Position numbers and translations under genes: made by a program
Assembly (NCBI GenBank): GCA_036785325.1
Contig: JAXIVH010000028.1
Coordinates: 4,164,082 to 4,228,081, forward strand
Direction of reading: 5' to 3'
Length of the DNA: 64,000 bases
Source of the DNA: Urophycis tenuis
Taxonomy: Eukaryota > Chordata > Actinopteri > Gadiformes > Phycidae
Shown here: positions 41,720 to 55,400 of the stretch, piece after piece
Layout: each line of letters begins with the position of its first letter
Numbering within the stretch: position 1 is the stretch's first letter
Notes under the pieces: model-generated
Told to the model about the DNA's origin: nothing
Database searches by the model: none
The model's input: only the letters and a program-made list of their open reading frames with translations

Positions 41720-42720
41720 ATCACTGCCTACCCCGTCATGCTCAGGACTTCATTATGGGGAGTGCCAAAGTTGTGTTTTTAATTTGAGACATAAAGCCAT
41801 ATCATTTTGTCTTCTGGTGTAAAAACAAATGGTGTTGCTTGGTTGGCCAGGGTTAATGAAACTTTACACTCTGATGTTGTAGCAAATCTCCTGAAGCACA
41901 ACCATGAATGCAATGTATCAAATAAGTGAGCCAAATGAATCAACAATAAGTGTGACAATTCTTTATTGCAGTAATAGACTTTCTACCCTTTAGTGCATCC
42001 TTCATAAACATATCGACTCGGGTCATCGGTCCTGAGTCACAAGCCTTCCTCTGGAGAAAGCCAACAGTGTGGATGCCGTTTCTATCGGCATGTCTTGACA
42101 AACATTGCAGGTAAATGTGACCTTCCACGAGGCCCTACAAGGCTGGTTCTCCTCCTCATGGTTGTCAAACAGGTTCTCAGAAGTTCTCCCTTTGGTGTCA
42201 ATATTATCTATTATCTATCATCTATTTTTTATAAGACTTTCATTTCAAATGTCTCATCTCAGGCAGAATGAGCCTCTAGACGTTGAGGACACACAACACA
42301 GATTACAAAGTGCACTTTGGTCCAGGTAAGACAGGAAATACATTCTCACCGGGAAAAGAAAGTGTTGCCACATTCATCGAGAGTTCAAGTTTTCAAAAAC
42401 ATCCAAAAAGAATAATGTGGGATTTGTTCCAACAAAGTATTAAATTAATTATTAAATATCTGTTGGTGGCAAATAGCTGAACGCTATCATGGCTTTGAAC
42501 GTTGAAGACACACAATACAATCTGTGAAACAAAAAAAGAAACACGACCAAAGATTTCAAACCATGGTTTTCAAAGCATTGGGTCATGACCCCTGACCTCT
42601 GACCCCAGCCCTTCCTGTAGAGAGCGTTCCTTTAAACAACGGTCCACTGAATTAGTTATTTCACGTGTGAGAATATAGGAATTATTATTCACACTGCCTC
42701 AGCAGGAGGCCCCTGCAGGA
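41720..42720. other. Interval between sav1 promoter and nin array
   Basis: No coding exon. It may include the end of the nin 3' UTR, since an AATAAA on the minus strand lies at 41962-41967. Confidence 0.4.
41962..41967 (-). terminator. nin: Candidate poly(A) signal of nin
   Basis: AATAAA on the minus strand in the context CTGCAATAAAGAATTG, 2.1 kb after the nin stop. If used, the whole 42735-43740 array would lie in the nin 3' UTR. Confidence 0.35.
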
Positions 42721-42734
42721 CCATGCAGAGAGGC

Positions 42735-43740
42735 TCTTTAAGAACCCCAGACACAGAACCCCAGACACACAGAACCCCAGACACAGAACCCCAGACACAG
42801 AACCCCAGACACACAGAACCCCAGACACACAGAACCCCAGACACAGAACCCCAGACACACAGAACCCCAGATACACAGAACCCCAGATACAGAACCCCAG
42901 ACACACAGAACCCCAGATACAGAACCCCAGACACACAGAACCCCAGACACACAGAACCCCAGACACAGAACCCCAGATACACAGAACCCCAGACACAGAA
43001 CCCCAGATACACAGAACCCCAGACACACAGAGGAGCAGACACACAGAACCCCAGACACACAGAACCCCAGACACAGAACCCCAGACACACAGAACCCCAG
43101 ATACAGAACCCCAGACACACAGAGGAGCAGACAAACAGAACCCCAGACACACAGAGGAGCAGACACACAGAACCCCAGACAAACAGAACCCCAGACACAC
43201 AGAGGAGCAGACACACAGAACCCCAGACACACAGAACCCCAGACACAGAACCCCAGACACACAGAGGAGCAGACACACAGAACCCCAGACACACAGAGGA
43301 GCAGACACACAGAACCCCAGACAAACAGAACCCCAGACACACAGAGGAGCAGACACACAGAACCCCAGACACACAGAACCCCAGACACACAGAACCCCAG
43401 ACACACAGAGGAGCAGACACAGAACCCCAGACACACAGAGGAGCAGACACACAGAACCCCAGACAAACAGAACCCCAGACACACAGAGGAGCAGACACAC
43501 AGAACCCCAGACAAACAGAACCCCAGACACACAGAGGAGCAGACACACAGAACCCCAGACACACAGAGGAGCAGACACACAGAACCCCAGACAAACAGAA
43601 CCCCAGACACACAGAACCCCAGACAAACAGAACCCCAGACACACAGAGGAGCAGACACACAGAACCCCAGACACACAGAGGAGCAGACACACAGAACCCC
43701 AGACACACAGAGGAGCAGACACACAGAACCCCAGACACAC
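42735..43740. repeat. Minisatellite, AACCCCAGACACACAG-type units
   Basis: Units of 14-18 bp (GAACCCCAGACACAC, GAACCCCAGACACA, GAACCCCAGATACACA, GAGGAGCAGACACACA) repeat for 1 kb. More than one frame on each strand lacks stops for over 330 codons; these are not genes. It lies 310 bp downstream of the nin stop codon. Confidence 0.94.
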
Positions 43741-44050
43741 AAAGATGAACTCAAGGCAGTTTGTGGTCAACAATGAACTCAGCTTTGGCAGTTCAAGCAA
43801 AGTCAAGCAGTTCTTAAAAGAGCAGTAAAAAAAAAAAAAAAAGTAATATTTATATATATAAATAAAAAGAAAAAAGGGCGTTGCCCTTCATTGGCATTCT
43901 TCTTGGAGGTCCAACACCTGCACACACCTCCACATGTTATGGACATGTTATTGAGCTGTCAGTACAGGGACTTCTTAAGTGATGGGTGAGGACCAAACAC
44001 CCAGATGCTGTGAAGGTGCCAGAACCCCTGCTTCTAGCAGGCGGAGGGCT

Positions 44051-44266
44051 TCAGGAACACTTGGGTCGGTAGCGGGCTGGAGACAGCGGGGCGGGCCTCA
44101 GGCCCCTCATCATCTTACTGAGGCTGGAGATCTTCTCCTCCAGCAGGTAGTTCTTCTTCTCCACCATCTGCTGCTGCTGCTCCGTCCGCTGTAAGGCCTT
44201 CAGCAGGTGGACGTTCTCCACCTGCAGCTCACCAATCAGCAGGCCCGCCTTGCTGTTCCTGTGAAG
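44051..44266 (-). CDS. nin: nin terminal exon
   Basis: It encodes LHRNSKAGLLIGELQVENVH, LLKALQRTEQQQQMVEKKNY and LLEEKISSLSKMMRGLRPAP and ends RYRPKCS before TGA at 44053-44051. It corresponds to the KKNYLLEEKI-type C terminus of a NIN isoform. The acceptor CTCCCCCAG is directly adjoined by the 44270-44877 array. Confidence 0.9.
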   Translation of the reverse strand, partial: LHRNSKAGLLIGELQVENVHLLKALQRTEQQQQMVEKKNYLLEEKISSLSKMMRGLRPAPLSPARYRPKCS

Positions 44267-47200
44267 CTGGGGGAGACCAGGAGGGAGACAAAGGGGGAGG
44301 AGGAAGGAGATGAGGAGGGAGACCAGGAGAGGGAGACCAGGAGGGAGACCAGGAGAGGGAGACCAGGAAGGAGACCAGGAGAGGGAGACCAGGAAGGAGA
44401 GCAGGAGAGGGAGACCAGGAGGGAGATGAGGAGAGAGATGAGGAGAGACCAGGAGGGAGAGACCAGGAGGGAGAGGAGGAGAGAGACCAGGAGGCAGACC
44501 AGGAGGGAGACCAGGAGAGAGAGACCAGGAGGGAGATGAGGAGAGAGACCAGGAGGCAGACCAGGAGGGAGACCAGGAGAGAGAGACCAGGAGAGAGATG
44601 AGGAGAGAGATGAGGAGAGAGACCAGGAGGGAGACCAGGAGAGAGAGACCAGGAGGGAGATGAGGAGAGAGACCAGGAGGCAGACCAGGAGGGAGACCAG
44701 GAGAGAGATGAGGAGAGAGAGACCAGGAGGGAGAGACCAGGAGAGAGATGAGGAGAGAGACCAGGAGGCAGAGGAGGAGAGAGACCAGGAGGGAGACCAG
44801 GAGGGAGACCAGGAGAGAGACCAGGAGAGAGAGACCAGGAGAGAGATGAGGAGAGGGAGACCAGGAGGGAGACGATGAGCTCCCATTCATCCAGTTGTTG
44901 GGTTATAAAAGTGATGGTACTGTGAAATGTTAAGAGCACTTTTCAGAATGATACAAAGGACCTCACATGGGACACTACATTTCTATACAGACATAAACAC
45001 ATCTCACACACGCACCTCATGCATGCAGATGTTCAGGTGGAGGTGTTGCAGAAGTAACATACCTGGTCCTTCAGCTGAGACACCTTGTCTCTCAGCAGCA
45101 GCTTCACGTTGTGCAGCGTCAGCTGAATCTCCCCCATCCTGTCCTCCATCTTCTTCATCTTCCTCTCCCTCTCATCCTGATTGGGCGGGGGGGGGGGGGG
45201 GGCGGGGGAAGGCGGGAAACATTATCCAATCATTTGAGCTGAAGGATGTCTGAGCGCGCGCGGCTCTGCAGTGAGCAGTGCGGCTGAACGCTGTGTTGGT
45301 GAGTGGCTGAGTACTGTGGCTGAACGGTGAAAGGTGAGTAAATTCACACGGCAAACTGTTTTCCACCCAGATGCTTTATTTGGTTCCGGTAAAGAAGTTC
45401 TTCCAGTACAGTATAGTAGGTGTGATGAAGACGCTGCACTTCATAACATACCATAGTAAAAAAAATATATATATCGTTAAAACATATAAAAAATGTACTA
45501 TGTTGATTTGGATACCGCTGCAAACAAAATAATTTAATTCATAAATAAATCATAAGTAAAATAAAATATTGAGTACCAACAAAGAATAAATAAGAAATAT
45601 TTAAGTGTGGAGTGACAGAACCCTCAGTTATTAAAACACATAGTCACATGACTCACGGAAAACACACAGCCGCCATTTTGCTATGTTGGTTCTCTAACAC
45701 AAGGACAAAGAGAGAGACAGTTGACAGGCTCAGAAAACTGAACCTACTGCTTAGCTCTAGCGCAGGCCTGAGGGAAGCTGACCTACAGCCTACCACACTA
45801 AACAAACTGTCACTTGGATCCCATGACAAACAAACCAGCAGAACAACATGACGGACAGAAACAGTAAACAACACTGATTAGACATTATTAGTTATTAGGA
45901 CCAAAAGCATCTTCTAAACAAACATGTTAGAAGTACCAGATCAACAGGTTGAATTGCTGATTGTTTGGAAAGAAGGCGTAAGATAGTTTCCAATGACCTT
46001 CAGGTCAAGCTCGCCGTCGATTTAGACTTTAAGAAAGATACCCTGACTGAACCATTGACATCAATAGTACAAGTGCTTAATGGAACATTCCCAGAAGCTA
46101 TCAGTTAAAAAAAACACTCTTTCTAGTACAGAAATACTTCCCAAAGCAGAAACACAGCATCCGGTCAGCACGTTACAATACACTGTCTCCACAATCAGGA
46201 GGAATCCTGGACACTTTTAATCGACAATGTTTTAAAACCTTCCTGTGGAGAACACAACACATCTCTGTGCTTTCCTGCCACCTAGCAGCAGTGAAATGTA
46301 ACTACACATTCGTGCCATTGACAAAGGGAGGGGTCTCTGGGGTGGTCCCGAACAATAGGTAGAGACACGCTAGCATAAACAAAGCCATCTAGCTAGCTAA
46401 GCTTCCGTTTCCATCAGGCAGGGCAGGGGGAGACGCGGACGGCCTTGTGAGCGACAGGGTTAGTTAGCACGGTGTTAGCAGGGCGTAAGCGCTGTAGCAA
46501 GGCGCTGGTGTCACAGTCCACCAATCCGCCGGTAGCTGTCCGTGTGAGCCGCCCGCTGCTCCAACACGAGCGCCTGGAGAGAGAAGGCAGGTTCACTACA
46601 CCGACTCGCCCGTCACTGAACACTAACAGCAGCGGCCTGCTAGCAGACCGCTACCACGCTACGCTCTTCTGTGTGACGTCCCCCGATGCTAACACAGGCA
46701 AGACTACAACAATGGCAGGAAAAACACCACAGTGAACCAGAAATGGGTGCTGCTTACTACTGGTGAGCTAATGCTAATGAACAGAGACAGATGGTGATGG
46801 AGCTGAGGTTGGCGTGAGGCAGGACAATGGACAACCCCAGGAAGAAGACCTTCACAAACTCATAAAAGAGCCGGAACATCCCAAGGAGCCAACACAACGT
46901 CACTCAAGACTTTGTGGAATGACAACACACACGCACACGTTAGCCAGCAAGGATGTAATGTATGCGTTGCCGTGATGACAGAAGTGGCAGGAAGTGATGG
47001 AAGATGGGAACGTGACAACAGAGGTGTGAGGCAGCTCCACCTGGCCGAGGGGTAGACACCCCGCCAACAGGAAGTGAGGTCACAGGAAAACGGGGGGGGG
47101 GGCATGTACCTGCATGTTGTCTGGGTCCTCCCCTCGATGTGGTCCTCTTTGAGCCCTGTGAGGAGACCCAGGCAGCAGACCCACCAGCTGGGCCTGGAAG

Positions 47201-50200
47201 GCCTGGGGGCGATAGGAGTACTGTGTTAGTAGGACAGGTGGATCAGAACCAAAGCACCCGGTCTTCACATGGTAGTAGTTAGTGTCACACAGGAGAGGGA
47301 CACTAGAGACATGTCCTTGGTTCTGGGTTGAACCAGGGGACCAGGTACGAACCTCTATCAGCTGGGTAGACAGCCGGGCAGTCTGGGCCTTCAGAACCTC
47401 ATTCTCTTGACGAAGACTCTCAAGTTCATATGATTCTCCTTCCCTTCCACAGCTCTGAGAACATTACCCACAATCCTTTGAGATGACTTCAAATTACTAT
47501 AATAATTCGTACATATATAAAATAGTACTGGTATAATTGATTGAGACATCAAGAGAGGGTGAAGAGCATGGGAGTGTGTAGTCCAGGTGTCAAGATCACC
47601 TTGCTCAGTTTGTTCTTCACCTCCAGCTCCTTCTTCAGAGAGGAGTTCTCCTGCTCCAGGACCTTGACCAGGCCAGCGTGGGTCTGCTGCTTCAGGGACA
47701 CAATGGTGGTTTCCAGCTGGCGCACCTGACCAAAGCAATACTCACGGGATTAGGACTGTCGTTGCTTTTATAGCATCAACCAACAGAAGTGATGCTAATG
47801 AGCAAACTCATTTGATTTGGGAAATGTACAAAAGAAAAAGCTATTTATACTTATCTTCTCTCCCTATTCACAAGCGCCTGCTGGATTAATGAATGAATGA
47901 ATGAATGAATGAATGAATGAATGACAGCACAAGGAGTTCACCTTCTCTCTAGAGTGCACCAGGTCTCCCCTGGAGCTGAGGAGCTCCACCTGCAACCTCT
48001 GGTTCTCCTGCTTCAGCAGCTTCTCCTCCTGGTCCTGGAGCAGAGACAGTTCCTCGCGGTACAGCTTCTTGTGCTCCTGGAACCCCCCTGAGGTGAACGC
48101 CACTTCCAGGATCTGGACCTGGAACAGAGGGAGTCATGTCCGGTCCAGTGTTGTAGGTGATAAATGTATAAAATCATTGAATTTAAGCAAACATTTGGCT
48201 TGTATTCCAGAGCCCTGGTAGGAACCCACCTTGTTGTGGGCGTTCTGCAGCTGTTTGTGCAGGGAGAGGACTTCCTGGTGGAGGGCTTCTTTCTCCTGCT
48301 GGGTGACCCGCAGGTCTGTCTTCAGACGGGAGGCCTGGAGGGTGGAGGTCTGAACAGCTCCGTCCAGTGTCTCCACCTGACACGCAGAAGAGGAGGTCAA
48401 GAGGAACATGAGAGGAGACAACACAAAGCTGTCATGTCATGTCAAAGTGATGATGTCACGGGCAGCACAGAGGGTATGACATCACTAGTTCCAAAAGTGG
48501 CCCACCATCCAAAGGATCATTAGGTTCTGCTTCAAATTATTCTTCATGATCTTAGAACAAATCCTGCTCGAGAATAACTTGAATGTACATTGTCAATCTT
48601 AGGGATGCACCGATACCGATACCAGTATCGGGTATCTGGCCGATACTTCATTAAAATACTCGTACTCGTATTCGTTTTTAATTGCCGATACCACGCACCG
48701 ATACCACTATGCCAGTAGCCTACATCAAACCGGCCGTATGCAGAGATGAGTTGTCCTACCTAACTAACTCGGGGGAGATAATGAATGAGCAGAAACTCGG
48801 AGATTCTGCCAAAGGCTTGTGTGTGTGAAAGTTCGCTGCGAAAAGACGTAACAGTAGGCTAAGTCATGTCGGCGATTTGGGCATATTTTAAGATAAAGCG
48901 TCATCCGGCAGACTGTAAGATCTGTGATGCTACGGTGTCGAGAGGCGGAAAGGAATAGGAAAGACGCACCATAGTGCTTAGTACACAGAGTTCACTAATG
49001 CTAGCGGCGTAAGACCGAAGCAGCCAACCTTATGACGTCTTGCAAAAGCGAGAGAAAATGTCCAAAGACAACTCACGGGCAATACAAAAAACAGAGGCAC
49101 TTACTCACTTCATAGTGCTCGATGATCAGCCACTTTCAGTTGTTGATAATGTCGGATTTCACCGTTTTCTAAAAGTGCTAGAGCCCATATATGAGATTCC
49201 CAGTTGCCTCTACATCACCGATGTGATGTTGCCAAAGGTGTATGATAAAGTGAAAGATCACGTTGACGTCATTTGTTTAGCCTTTCTGAAGAAACATGGG
49301 AATAGTGCCACATGGTTTGTGTACTTGAAAGAAGGATACTTTTGATAACTGAAACTTTAAGCTTTATCTGGTTATATTTACATTTTGTCTAATGTGATGG
49401 CATTTTGTCTTTGAAGGCTTTTTTTTTGGAATAGCCTGTTCAAATGAATTGCACTTCTTTCATAGAGACCAAATCTAGAAAGTATCGGTATCAGTACTCG
49501 GTATCGGCAAGTACACAAATAAAAGTATCGGTATCGTATCGGTTTGTAAAAAAGTGGTATTGCTGCATCCCTAGTCAATCTAAAATTCCCCAGTCGATGA
49601 GTCCTAAAGTTTGATCCCCGATGTCCAAAGCTCCTGACTTTAGAAAAAAACGTAAAAAACAACAACTAATTGAAGGCCTAATGACCTCGGGGGGAATATA
49701 TATATATATGAATATCCATACCTTCTCCTGAGCTCTGGCCAGCTGGAGGCGGAGTGTCTGGGACTCTTTATCCAGAGTCCTGCGTTCCTTGAGGACGTGG
49801 CTGAGCTGAACCTCCATGGTGTCTGCACGGGTCATCTACAACCACAACAATCATTACCAGGTGGTCAACAGCACAGTTAAATGTTCCTCTCTAATGTAGT
49901 CCTGACCTAAACGCAGGGGTTCTTACACTAGCAGCTAGAAGTTAATTTGGGGGGAAATATCAGTTTGACAGGAAGTGATGTTTGATGTATCGTTTGGGAC
50001 AAGCTATGTCCTCCATCCTGTGATTGTACAGTAACAACATCACCTTCTGAAACCCACTTTACACCTCCATGACTAGAATCATGTTTACCTGACATGAACC
50101 TCCTACTTCTGTAGGGTGCCCGCGTGTGTGCTGATGGTACAAAGCCCTCCCACCACGGCCTACCATCTCTCTGAGGGCAGAGAGCTGGTCCTCCAGCTCT

Positions 50201-51594
50201 ACGTTCCTCTGCTCCAGCCTGGTGGCTTCCTCCAGAGACTTGGTCACCTCGGCCTCTGAGGCAGCCGCACCAGTTGCCATCTACCACAACACAACCAGCT
50301 GGTTAACATCTACCACAACACAACCAGCTGGTTAACATCTACCACAACACAACCAGCTGGTTAACATCTACCACAACACAACCAGCTGGTTAACATCTAC
50401 CACAACACAACCAGCTGGTTAACATCTACCACAACACAACCAGCTGGTTAACATCTACCACAACACAACCAGCTGGTTAACATCTACCACAACACAACCA
50501 GCTGGTTAACATCTACCACAACACAACCAGCTGGTTAACATCTACCACAACACAACCAACTGGTTAACATCTACCACAACACAACCAGCAGGTTAACATC
50601 TACCACAACACAACCAGCTGGTTAACATCTACCACAACACAACCAGCTGGTTAACATCTACCACAACACAACCAGCTGGTTAACATCTACCACAACACAA
50701 CCAGCTGGTTAACATCTACCACAACACAACCAGCTGGTTAACATCTACCACAACACAACCAGCTGGTTAACATCTACCACAACACAACCAGCTGGTTAAC
50801 ATCTACCACAACACAACCAGCTGGTTAACATCTACCACAACACAACCAGCTGGTTAACATCTACCACAACACAACCAGCAGGTTAACATCTACCACAACA
50901 CAACCAGCTGGTTAACATCTACCACAACACAACCAGCTGGTTAACATCTACAACCAGCTGGTTAACATCTACCACAACCCAACTAGCTGGCTGGCCACAG
51001 CACCACAGAGATGACGATCAGAGATGGACGACGATCAAGATCCAGGCGTTACCTGGATCTCGTCTTTGGTGGGCTCGGCCTCGCGCCTCTGGTTCTCCTG
51101 GATGAGGTCAGCGAGTTGCTGGCTGATCTTCTCCACGTCTGCAGAGTTCTGGACGTTCTTCTGAGCCAGCAGGACATTCTCCTCCTGCAGACGGTGGCCG
51201 TGAACACGCAGGTCTGAGACCTGACGAGGGGCCGGGGAGATCCAATAGGATTGTTCTAGAGTGCTAGAATGTGCACGTATAAGAGCATACTGCGCAATAT
51301 ATATACTGTATATATACACTACCGTTCAAAAGTTTGGGGTCACTTAGAAATGTCCTTATTTTTGAAAGAAAAGCACTGTTGTTTTCAATGAAGATAACAT
51401 TAAACTAGTCAGAAATACACTCTATACATTGTTAATGTGGTAAAAGACTATTCTAGCTGCAAACGTCTGGTTTTTAATGCAATGGCTACATAGTAGTATA
51501 GAGGCCCATTTCCAGCATCACTCCAGTGTTCTAATGGTACATTGTGTTTAGAAGACAGCGGACACAGCGGACTGCAGAAGGACAGTCAAATGAG

Positions 51595-51647
<53 letters not shown>

Positions 51648-52402
51648 ATTACGCCTTACGGAGATAATCACTATGGAATCAAAAAATGTATTTCTGCTGT
51701 ATTAATCACTGTAACATGTAAGATTAATAAAATATATTCAAAGTTTCATTCCATATATTCAAAGTTTCGGCAAATCTCATTATGCATTTGTCTGTCCGTC
51801 CGCAGTCCGCTGTGTGAGTAACGTGCCCAAAGATGACTGTGAATGTGCTGAATGTGTTGCCGATCATCAAATGCGTTCAATAGTAAACTAAATATTCAGC
51901 CTGCATTGGTCTATGAATGTGGGTGATTTGTATTGTATCTAAACAATATATGAGAGCTTCTCCTTCAGTTCATGAAATCCGTGTAGCCGCAGCAGCTTCT
52001 CCAGTCCCGGGGAAGTGCCGCGTCAGAGCGCAGTGCCATTACGCACTGCCATTCACTTCACCTTCATTAAATCACCTGAAAACTATATCAAGCTAACCAT
52101 TCTTGTGTACGGGCGGAGATTGTACATAGGGGCTGCTGTGGGGCACTCCTGTGAGGTTGAAGGCGTTGAATTTTAGCACGTGCTTATCATGTCCTCATTG
52201 TTTAAAACTGCTGCAACGAGATTGCGAGCGGCCTGACTTATTGTCACTCAGTTTTAGCTGCAGCATCCACAAGTTACACAAGATGGCACTGCCGTGAAGT
52301 CTGACGTCAGTCAAGTTTCATTCAATATATTCAAAGGTTCATTCTATTCAAGGTTCACTCCATATATTGAAAGTTTCGTTCAATATATTCATATTCAATA
52401 CA

Positions 52403-52449
<47 letters not shown>

Positions 52450-55400
52450 TCTATGTACAAACCTGTTTCTGGAAGTTCTCTGCCATGTTTTCAGCTTCAG
52501 TCTTCTCCTTCTCGAAGTTATCCAGCTTTTGCCTGGAAAACAGAATAATGTAAAAGAATAACAAATATTAGCGTATTGATCTTTCCAACAAAATTTCATT
52601 CAAATGTTTGATGCCACGTCAATATCGCCATGTTCTTACAGCAAGTCTGCCCTTGTCCCCTTCAGGTCCTCCTCCTTCAGAGCGCTGATCTGCTGACTGA
52701 GGTGAACATTTTCTTCCTCAAGCCGACTGGTTTCGGATCTGTTTGGATCGGAAACAAAATGGACGTCAGATCAATGTAACTCGGAATGGAAAACACTTCT
52801 GCGACACAAGTGGATTTGTACATTTCATACCACAACAAATACAATTTAATACGCAAGGAAGACTTAAAGATGAAGGAAGGAAGGGACAAACCAAAACGAC
52901 AACAAACTAGTAGCCATGGTTACAACGATTGACCTGTGGGGGTCCAACAACTATGTATGTGCCGTACAAAAACGACTCCATTACATGAGAATCTGAGGGT
53001 CCAACACAACACAACCACCTTGGGAACCGTACCCTGGGTAAAGGACACTATGGAAATCACAACCAGAGGAAGGAGATCACAGGGTGTTGGGGCGAGGCAG
53101 GGTGGTAGGGTTCTATCCTCGTCCTTCGTGTTACCTATGGACCTGCATCCACTCGCTCAATGTCAGTGCCTTCCCCTGGAGGTTGGCAAGAGCTTGACGG
53201 AGGTCTGCATTCTGCAGCTCCAGGTCCACGCAGCAGACCTCGAGGCGGGTCGCGGTCTGGGTCCTGGCTTTGAGCTGGCCGTTCAGCTCTTGGATGGACC
53301 AGTCCTCAAACCCGGTCTCCCAGGCACCTGGCTCTTCCAGCAGACCTGCGTCCTGCAGCTCCAGCTCCCCGAGGAGCTCCGAGAGCTTGATGTTGTCCCG
53401 CCTCATGCTGGCGATCTCCTCCATCAGGCCCGTGTGCTGGCCCGAGGAACCACAGACGACGTGCAGACGACTTCCCAGGCCGGACAGCCGTCGCTTCAGT
53501 TCCCCGTTCTGTTCCTTCAGCATCAGGTTCTCGTGATGTCCGTCCTCATATCGAGCCTGAATATCGGCCATCTCCAAGACTTTCATCTCCAGCTCTTTGG
53601 CCCACTTCGTTAAGGCAAGCAGCTTTAGCTTCAGGTTCAAGTTTTCCTCCAACACTTTGCTTTCTGTGTCAATCTTTTGGTTGTTGTACGTCAAAATGCT
53701 TTCCAACATGACAGTCTTCTGCTGAAGCAGGGAAATCTTCTGGTGTAGAAGAATGTTTTCTTCAACAGCGTTGCTGTACCAGACCTGGAGTTCATTCTTG
53801 GGGTTCCCATCCTCACAATGACCCGGTTCAGCCTGGTGATCAACCGCAAGAGAGGCTGAAGGTTCACACTCTTGGGAAACCAAATGGATTCGTTTCCCAC
53901 ACTCTCCAGAGTCAACTGATGAACAATCAACAGCCGTGTCCCGTGGAGTCGGCTCAGCACTGGAGTCACCTGCTTTCTCCGCAGTTACGAGGTCGACCAC
54001 AATTGCATGACACGGCCTCTGTTCGTGGTGATCGGAAAATGCATCGTCCACTTCAACCACGCCGTCTTGAGGGTTCTCTGGATCCCATGACTCGACCGCC
54101 ACATCCAACCCAAGGGTACTCTCCTCTTCATGGCCTGCCATTGCTAGTGACATGGCCCCTGCCACTCCAGACAGATGCTCCTTCTCTTCAACATTCACAC
54201 TCTGGGTTCCCTGGGAAACAATGGGATTGGCTGTATTGTCTTCTGGGAGACAATACCACAAAGTGGAGGTCTGGGTCCTTCTCTCTAGATGGTTTTCCAG
54301 AAGTGGTGCCGATGTGTCACGTGGACCCCCGATGACTGTTGAGGAGTCACCTGGAATAATACTGATGGCGTCATCATGAATATCATCCTCTGCAGTGTTC
54401 CCAGCAGGATCTGATTGTGGCTCCTGGTCTTTGAAAGACAAATATGTGTGATCAAGATTGACCGGTTCATCTACAAGTACATTTCCAGAGTATGATGTTT
54501 CCTTTTTGCCACACTTTGTTATTTCTGAACAAACACAGATCTCCTTTTCCATTTCTGTAATTCGTATGTTGAGCTGATCTCTTTCCAAGAGGAGCTCCAC
54601 CCTCTCGCTCTCCAGTGACTCCAGGCAACAAAGATTATCTTTTAGTTCATCTTCAAGAACGGCTATACTCTGCTGCAGTTCCAGCCTCTCAAAATCAAAG
54701 TCCACCACGGCCTGTTGGAGCATCGTCTCCAGATCTTCAATCTTGTCCTTCAAACTGTCAAAATGCTCAATCTTTTTGGGGCTCTGTTCCTCCCACAGGG
54801 CAACTGACTCTTTGTACTTCTCCTCGAGCTGGGCCAGACTGCTCTGGAGCTCTGCCTTCTCCTTCATGAACTCTGTCTTCTCCTGCTTAAAATCCTCCAC
54901 AGCCTGACTCAGAAGAACCTCCAGCTCCACTGCCTTCATCTCGTCTCTGGAGGCCTGGTTCTCCTGGAGCCTCCTGTGAAGCTCATCCAGCTGCCTGCTG
55001 AGGTCCCGCTCCCTGGTCTGCGACGACCCCACCAGGTCGTCCAGTTCCCTCTCCAGGTCCCACCTCTCTCTCAGCAGAACTTCCACTTCTTCTCTGCAAG
55101 CATTCTCCAGTTCCTCTTGGTCCTCGGCTCGTTCGCGGTTCAGGCAGACCCTCTCCCGCTCCACGGCCTCTCTCATCAGCCTCCTCTGGTCCTCGGCTTC
55201 CAGGAGGGCCGCGTCAGTCTCCGCCCGCCATGCGAGGGCCCTCTCCGCATGGGTTTCGGAGGCTACCCGGAGTTGGGCTTGGTAGTGCTGCTCCAGCTTC
55301 AACACGTCAGCTTGGAAGCGTTCCGCCACAGAGTCCTGGTCCCCTGAAAAGCGGTCTTCCACCTCCTTGAGTCTCTGAGAGAAGTGGACCTCAACAGCTC

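Noticed and set aside
42685..43806. Cys/Val-rich or Gln/Thr/Pro-rich proteins of 330-370 residues
   Set aside because: Several frames on both strands are open over the same short-unit array, which is the mark of repeat translation and not of a gene.
49040..49345. Host gene encoding a ZBED-like protein
   Set aside because: The frame lies within a 974-bp element bounded by terminal repeats and an 8-bp target duplication, so it is transposon remnant.
50281..50990. CRISPR array (29-bp repeats)
   Set aside because: The units are directly head to tail with no unique spacers, in a vertebrate intron. The same reasoning rejects the 55-, 66- and 76-bp arrays.
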